From Streptomyces sp. RPT161 (lineage in GTDB: Bacteria; Actinomycetota; Actinomycetes; Streptomycetales; Streptomycetaceae), in contig NZ_JAPZVN010000008.1 of NCBI RefSeq assembly GCF_027533845.1, positions 62,001-126,000 on the forward strand: a DNA stretch of 64,000 nucleotides, given 5' to 3'. A program made the translations under genes and the position numbers. This document shows, in pieces, positions 60,199-64,000 of this stretch; position 1 is the stretch's first letter; the number at the start of each line of letters is the position of its first letter. A model generated the notes under the pieces. The model was not told the DNA's origin and made no database searches. It saw only the letters and a program-made list of their open reading frames with translations.

Positions 60199-62118
60199 TC
60201 AGTCGCTGGTGACGCTGGTCGGCTCGTCCTCGTAGCGGCCGTCCAACGTGGCCACCAGGCCGGTCACCTGACGCGCGATGGCGGGGGCGGTGAGCCCGAT
60301 CTCGGACATGACCTCCTTGCGGGAGGCGTGGTCGAGGAAGACCGGCGGAATGCCGAAGTCCCGCAGCGGCACGTCCACCTCGGCGTCCCGCAGCGCCTGC
60401 GAGACGGCCGAACCGACGCCTCCGGTACGGCAGTTGTCCTCCACGGTGACCACCACGCGGTGGCGTGCGGCGAGGGCGGGCAGTGCCTCGTCCACCGGCT
60501 TGACCCAGCGCGGGTCGACGACGGTGCTGGAGATGCCCTGGGCGTCGAGGAGTTCGGCGACCTCAAGGCACATCGGGGCGAGCGCGCCGACGGAGACGAT
60601 GAGCACGTCCGGCTGCTCCTGCCCGACCGCCGGGTCGCGCAGCACGTCCATGCCGCCGATCCGGCCGACCGCCTGGACCGCGGGGCCCACGGCGCCCTTG
60701 GAGTAGCGCACCACGGTCGGCGCGTCATTGACCTCGACGGCCTCACGCAGCTGGGCGCGTACCTGGTCGGCGTCGCGCGGTGCGGCGAGCCGCAGCCCGG
60801 GTACGACCTGGAGGATCGACATGTCCCACATGCCGTGGTGGGAGGCGCCGTCCGGGCCGGTGACGCCGGAGCGGTCGAGGACGAAGGTCACCCCGCACCT
60901 GTGCAGCGCCACGTCCATCAGCACCTGGTCGAAGGCCCGGTTGAGGAAGGTCGCGTACAGCGCGAACACCGGGTGCAGCCCGCCGGTGGCCAGGCCCGCC
61001 GCCGACACCGCGCCGTGCTGCTCGGCGATGCCCACGTCGTAGACCCGGTCGGGGAACGCCTCGGCGAAGGGGGCGAGGCCGACCGGCTGGAGCATCGCCG
61101 CCGTGATGGCCACGATGTCCTCGCGCTCGTGACCGAGCTTGACCATCTCCTCGCCGAAGACCGACGTCCAGTCAGTGCCCGCGGCGGACACCGGCAGACC
61201 GGTGTCCGGGTGGATGACGCCGATGCCGTGGAAGCGGTCCGCCTCGTCCTGCTCGGCAGGCTTGTAGCCGCGCCCCTTCTCGGTGAGGCAGTGCACGATC
61301 ACCGGGCCGCCGAAGCGCTTGGCGCGCTGCAGCGCGGACTCCAGGGCCTCCACGTTGTGGCCGTCGATCGGGCCGACGTACTTCAGCCCGAGGTCCTCGA
61401 ACATGCCCTGCGGGGCGATGAAGTCCTTCAGCCCCTTCTTGGCGCCGTGCAGCGTCTCGTACAGCGGCTGGCCGATCAGCGGGGTGCGCTCCAGCAAGTC
61501 CTTGCCGCGGGCGAGGAAGCGCTCGTAGCCGTCGGTGGTGCGCAGCGTGGCGAGGTGGTTGGCCAGACCGCCGATGGTCGGCGCGTAGGAGCGCTCGTTG
61601 TCGTTGACGACGATGACCAGCGGGCGGTCCTTGGCGGCGGCGATGTTGTTGAGCGCCTCCCAGGCCATGCCGCCGGTGAGCGCTCCGTCGCCGATCACCG
61701 CGACGACGTGGTCCTTGCGGTCCAGCACCTGGTTGGCCTTGGCCAGGCCGTCGGCCCAGCCGAGCACCGTGGAGGCGTGCGAGTTCTCGATGACGTCGTG
61801 CTCGGACTCGGCGCGCGAGGGGTAGCCGGACAGGCCGCCCTTGTTGCGCAGCCTGGAGAAGTCCTGACGGCCGGTGAGCAGTTTGTGGACGTAGCTCTGA
61901 TGGCCGGTGTCGAACAGCACCTTGTCCTTGGGCGAGTCGAAGACCCGGTGCAGCGCGATGGTCAGCTCCACCACGCCGAGGTTCGGCCCGAGGTGGCCGC
62001 CGGTCTTGGACACGGCCTCGACGAGGAAGGTCCGGATCTCGCCCGCCAGCTCCACCAGCTGCTCCTGGGTGAGCCGGTCGAGGTCGCGCGGTCCCTTGAT
62101 ACGGGATAGCAGGGCCAC
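60199..62118 (-). CDS. dxs: 1-deoxy-D-xylulose-5-phosphate synthase
   Basis: A 639-residue thiamine-diphosphate enzyme making DXP from pyruvate and glyceraldehyde phosphate, first step of the MEP isoprenoid pathway and donor for thiamine and pyridoxal. The ThDP motif is [16 protein letters not shown]; the start [14 protein letters not shown] and conserved [14 protein letters not shown] are also seen. The C-terminal transketolase half includes [15 protein letters not shown] 62118 follows AGGAGGCACGG. No other MEP gene lies nearby. It is separated from xylH by a strong terminator. Confidence 0.95.
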   Translation of the reverse strand: MALLSRIKGPRDLDRLTQEQLVELAGEIRTFLVEAVSKTGGHLGPNLGVVELTIALHRVFDSPKDKVLFDTGHQSYVHKLLTGRQDFSRLRNKGGLSGYPSRAESEHDVIENSHASTVLGWADGLAKANQVLDRKDHVVAVIGDGALTGGMAWEALNNIAAAKDRPLVIVVNDNERSYAPTIGGLANHLATLRTTDGYERFLARGKDLLERTPLIGQPLYETLHGAKKGLKDFIAPQGMFEDLGLKYVGPIDGHNVEALESALQRAKRFGGPVIVHCLTEKGRGYKPAEQDEADRFHGIGVIHPDTGLPVSAAGTDWTSVFGEEMVKLGHEREDIVAITAAMLQPVGLAPFAEAFPDRVYDVGIAEQHGAVSAAGLATGGLHPVFALYATFLNRAFDQVLMDVALHRCGVTFVLDRSGVTGPDGASHHGMWDMSILQVVPGLRLAAPRDADQVRAQLREAVEVNDAPTVVRYSKGAVGPAVQAVGRIGGMDVLRDPAVGQEQPDVLIVSVGALAPMCLEVAELLDAQGISSTVVDPRWVKPVDEALPALAARHRVVVTVEDNCRTGGVGSAVSQALRDAEVDVPLRDFGIPPVFLDHASRKEVMSEIGLTAPAIARQVTGLVATLDGRYEDEPTSVTSD

Positions 62119-62238
62119 CCGTGCCTCCTTGTGCTGTCGAACCTGTCGAGCGTTGCCGGTCAGTCCGTCGAGTCTAATGTTCCGTCCTGAGCGAAGTCGG
62201 CCGGGCGATGCGATTCACGTCACCCGGGCGAACGCAAC

Positions 62239-62270
62239 GGTACCCGGCGTGCCGTGGCACGCCGGGTACC
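62239..62270 (-). terminator. Terminator after xylH
   Basis: GGTACCCGGCGTGCC (62239-62253) pairs perfectly with 62256-62270, a 15-bp stem with a 2-nt turn, 15 bp after the xylH stop. The 120 bp beyond it up to dxs form the dxs promoter region; no other gene is seen there. Confidence 0.85.
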
Positions 62271-62285
62271 CGGGGAGGGCGGACG

Positions 62286-63596
62286 CTAGGCCCGGCCGGA
62301 CGCCTTCTGTGTCCTGCGCGACACCGAGTCGACCACCACGGCGGCCAGCAGCACCGCACCGGTGATCATGTATTGGATCGCGGTGTTCAGGTTGAGGATG
62401 TACATGCCCTGCTGGATCGAGACGATCACCAGCGCGCCCAGCAGCGCCGACCAGGTCTTGCCCCGGCCGCCGAACAGGCTGGTGCCGCCGATGACGGCCG
62501 CGGCGATCGCGTTCATCAGCGTGTTGCCGCCACCCTGGGTGGACTGGGCCGAGTTGACCTGGCCGGCCAGGAACATGCCGCCGACCGCGGCCATCGTGCC
62601 CGCCAGCATGAACACCGAGATCCGGATCCAGGCCACGTTGATGCCCGCCCGGCGGGCGGCCTCGATGCCACCGCCGACCGCGAAGATCTGCCGCCCGTAG
62701 GTGGTGCGGCGCAGCACCAGGTCGAGACCGATGACCACCGCCAGGAACAGCAGCAGGCACAGCGGCAGCCCGTCCGCCTGGTTGAGCACCACGGCGGCGG
62801 CGAACGAGACGATCGCCAGGAGCACCGTCTTGACGATGATGTCGGTCAGCGGACGGAACGGCACCCCGGCCTGCCGGCGGCGGTTGGCCTGCCACAGCGA
62901 GGAGCCGAGGTAGAGCAGCACCCCGATCAGCGCCAGACCGTAGGCGTAGGCGACGTCGGTGAAGGTGTAGTTGTAGAGGTTGTACAGCAGGCCGTTGGCC
63001 TTGAGGTTGATGGTGCCGTTCTTGCCGAGCACCCAGAGCATGGCGCCGTTCCACGCCAGGAAGCCGGCCAGCGTCACCACGAACGCCGGTACGCCCACCT
63101 TGGCGAAGAAGAAGCCCTGCAGCGCGCCGATCGCCGTGCCGGTGAGGATGCCCAGCACCAAGGCCAGCGGCTCGGGGAACCCGTGGTAGACGCTGAGCAC
63201 GGCGAAGACCGCGCCGGCCAGACCGCTGACGTAGGACACCGACAGGTCGATCTCGCCCAGCAGCAGGACGAAGACGATCCCGACGGCGATCATGCCGGTG
63301 CCCACCACGTTGAACGCGATGGTGGACAGGTTGTTGGCCGACAGGAACGTGCTGTTCATTCCCTGGAAGACGCCCCAGATGAGGATCAGGGCGACGATCA
63401 CCGGCATGGATCCCAGATCGCCGCTGTGCAGGCGGCGCTTGAACTCGGTGACATAGCCGGCGAGTCCCTGCTCGCGTATGAGCAGCCGTGGGTCGACCGC
63501 CACGATGGCGTCGGCGGCGGGGGGCGGCGCGGCGACCGCCGGTTCCTGCTCGGCGTCGTCCGCGACCGGGGGCTTGTGCAGATCGGAGTTGCTCAC
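62286..63596 (-). CDS. xylH: Sugar ABC transporter permease (XylH/RbsC type)
   Basis: A 436-residue permease with about 10-11 hydrophobic spans. Family blocks: GLAGAVFAVLSVYHGFPEPLA, VTLAGFLAWNGAMLWVLGKNGTINL, and GGTSLFGGRGKTWSALLGALVI. A long soluble N-terminus (about 55 residues, with a PPPAADAIVAVDPR stretch) precedes the first span. In Streptomyces, xylFGH beside dxs imports xylose and is regulated by a ROK protein; that assignment is from context, not from ligand data. Start GTG 63596 overlaps the ATPase stop by 4 bp. Confidence 0.9.
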   Translation of the reverse strand: MSNSDLHKPPVADDAEQEPAVAAPPPAADAIVAVDPRLLIREQGLAGYVTEFKRRLHSGDLGSMPVIVALILIWGVFQGMNSTFLSANNLSTIAFNVVGTGMIAVGIVFVLLLGEIDLSVSYVSGLAGAVFAVLSVYHGFPEPLALVLGILTGTAIGALQGFFFAKVGVPAFVVTLAGFLAWNGAMLWVLGKNGTINLKANGLLYNLYNYTFTDVAYAYGLALIGVLLYLGSSLWQANRRRQAGVPFRPLTDIIVKTVLLAIVSFAAAVVLNQADGLPLCLLLFLAVVIGLDLVLRRTTYGRQIFAVGGGIEAARRAGINVAWIRISVFMLAGTMAAVGGMFLAGQVNSAQSTQGGGNTLMNAIAAAVIGGTSLFGGRGKTWSALLGALVIVSIQQGMYILNLNTAIQYMITGAVLLAAVVVDSVSRRTQKASGRA

Positions 63597-64000
63597 TTGT
63601 CCGCCTCCGCGGTGCGCGCCTTCCGGCGGGTCACGGCGTTGTCCGTGGCGCCGGTGATGGCGGAGATGATCTCTTCCTGGGTGGTTTCCCTTGCGGCGAA
63701 GACGCCGTTGTTGCGGCCCAGCCGCAGCACCGCGACCTGGTCCGCGACCGCCATGACGTCCACCATGTTGTGGCTGATCAGGATGACGGCCAGGCCGCGT
63801 TCGCGGAGCCGCTCGACCAGGTCGAGGACCTGGGCGGTCTGCTCCACGCCGAGGGCGGCGGTGGGCTCGTCCAGGATGACGACCTTGGGGTCGCCGATCA
63901 GGGAACGGGCTATGGCCACCGTCTGGCGCTGACCGCCGGAGAGCGAGGCGATCGGGATCCGCACGCTGGGGATGCGGATGGAAAGGGTGTTGAGGAGTTC
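63593..64000 (-). CDS. xylG: Sugar ABC transporter ATPase, C-terminal part
   Basis: The frame is open to the right edge, giving 135 codons of the C-terminal part. It begins in ELLNTLSIRIPSV and contains the signature LSGGQRQTVAIAR, Walker B VVILDEPTAALG, the H-loop (ILISHN) and the usual tail. An in-frame GTG at 63964 is internal, not the start. The short window portion means the first ATP-binding half is missing; with xylH it forms a XylG-type sugar importer. Confidence 0.9.
   Translation of the reverse strand, partial: ELLNTLSIRIPSVRIPIASLSGGQRQTVAIARSLIGDPKVVILDEPTAALGVEQTAQVLDLVERLRERGLAVILISHNMVDVMAVADQVAVLRLGRNNGVFAARETTQEEIISAITGATDNAVTRRKARTAEADK

Noticed and set aside
58444-62109. 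Very long plus-strand frame (about 1,200 codons) across the dxs and APC genes
   Set aside because: It is a mirror of real minus-strand genes with clear families; its translation is rich in Arg/Gly/His low-complexity text and has no domain.
1-64000. tRNA, rRNA, CRISPR, transposase, integrase, prophage or biosynthetic cluster
   Set aside because: I looked through the window and found no such sequence; direct repeats are limited to the YihY tail.

Overview
The window is a piece of a high-GC actinobacterial chromosome, almost certainly from Streptomyces or a close relative in the Streptomycetaceae. The evidence is the very GC-rich coding sequence, the many GTG starts and leaderless-looking genes, the actinobacterial coproheme genes (hemE, cgoX/hemG, chdC/hemQ), a whiI-type sporulation regulator with a WhiG-like promoter, the order fadB-fadA-RNase D-whiI-DUF3000-hemE, and dxs next to a xylFGH-type sugar transporter. 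I see no rRNA, tRNA, CRISPR array, insertion sequence, prophage or secondary-metabolite cluster. This is conserved core chromosome.

Layout. 1-3.3 kb: start of a response regulator, a polysaccharide deacetylase, and a coupled alkylation-repair pair (Ada-AlkA fusion and Ogt). 3.4-10 kb: RsgA GTPase, a YihY/BrkB membrane protein divergent from an AidB-like acyl-CoA dehydrogenase, a GAF-domain regulator and an Fpg/Nei glycosylase. 10-14 kb: an amino-acid permease, a secreted protein facing a class F sortase, and a GNAT enzyme. 14.2-23.6 kb: one long sulfur-assimilation operon with a short leader peptide, then sulfite reductase, a zinc-ribbon protein, cysH, cysC, cysD, cysN, a 33-codon ORF, ssuABC-type transport genes and a sirohydrochlorin chelatase. 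Most junctions are 4-bp overlaps.

24-35 kb: an APH-like kinase behind a strongly structured RNA, a DEDDh exonuclease, a SAV2148-type HEPN protein, and the glycogen/trehalose genes glgX, treY and treZ, with a DUF402 gene and a DUF1707-FHA gene between treY and treZ. 35-44 kb: ZapE-like ATPase, RibD-C reductase, a small conserved protein, murC, msrB, GNAT, a two-gene ABC transporter, Pth2, a P-loop kinase and a TIGR04222 membrane protein. 44-55 kb: heme operon, DUF3000, whiI, RNase D, fadA-fadB, SPFH protein. 55-64 kb: a membrane-anchored DsbA-like protein lacking the CxxC, a NYN/PIN-like protein, a GT39 glycosyltransferase, a second APC permease, dxs, and a xylHG-type transporter cut by the window end.

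Working together: the sulfur operon runs from sulfonate or sulfate to sulfide and also supplies the siroheme-making chelatase for its own reductase. The heme genes complete the coproporphyrin branch from uroporphyrinogen. GlgX, TreY and TreZ turn glycogen into trehalose. FadB and FadA form the beta-oxidation complex. The observations most worth a second look are the HEPN protein with a possible RX6H motif and a second, DUF5919-like half; the bidirectional leaderless promoter at 5882-5899; the sulfur-operon leader; the structured RNA at 23852-23930; and an AlkA domain with a short deletion next to its catalytic Asp.
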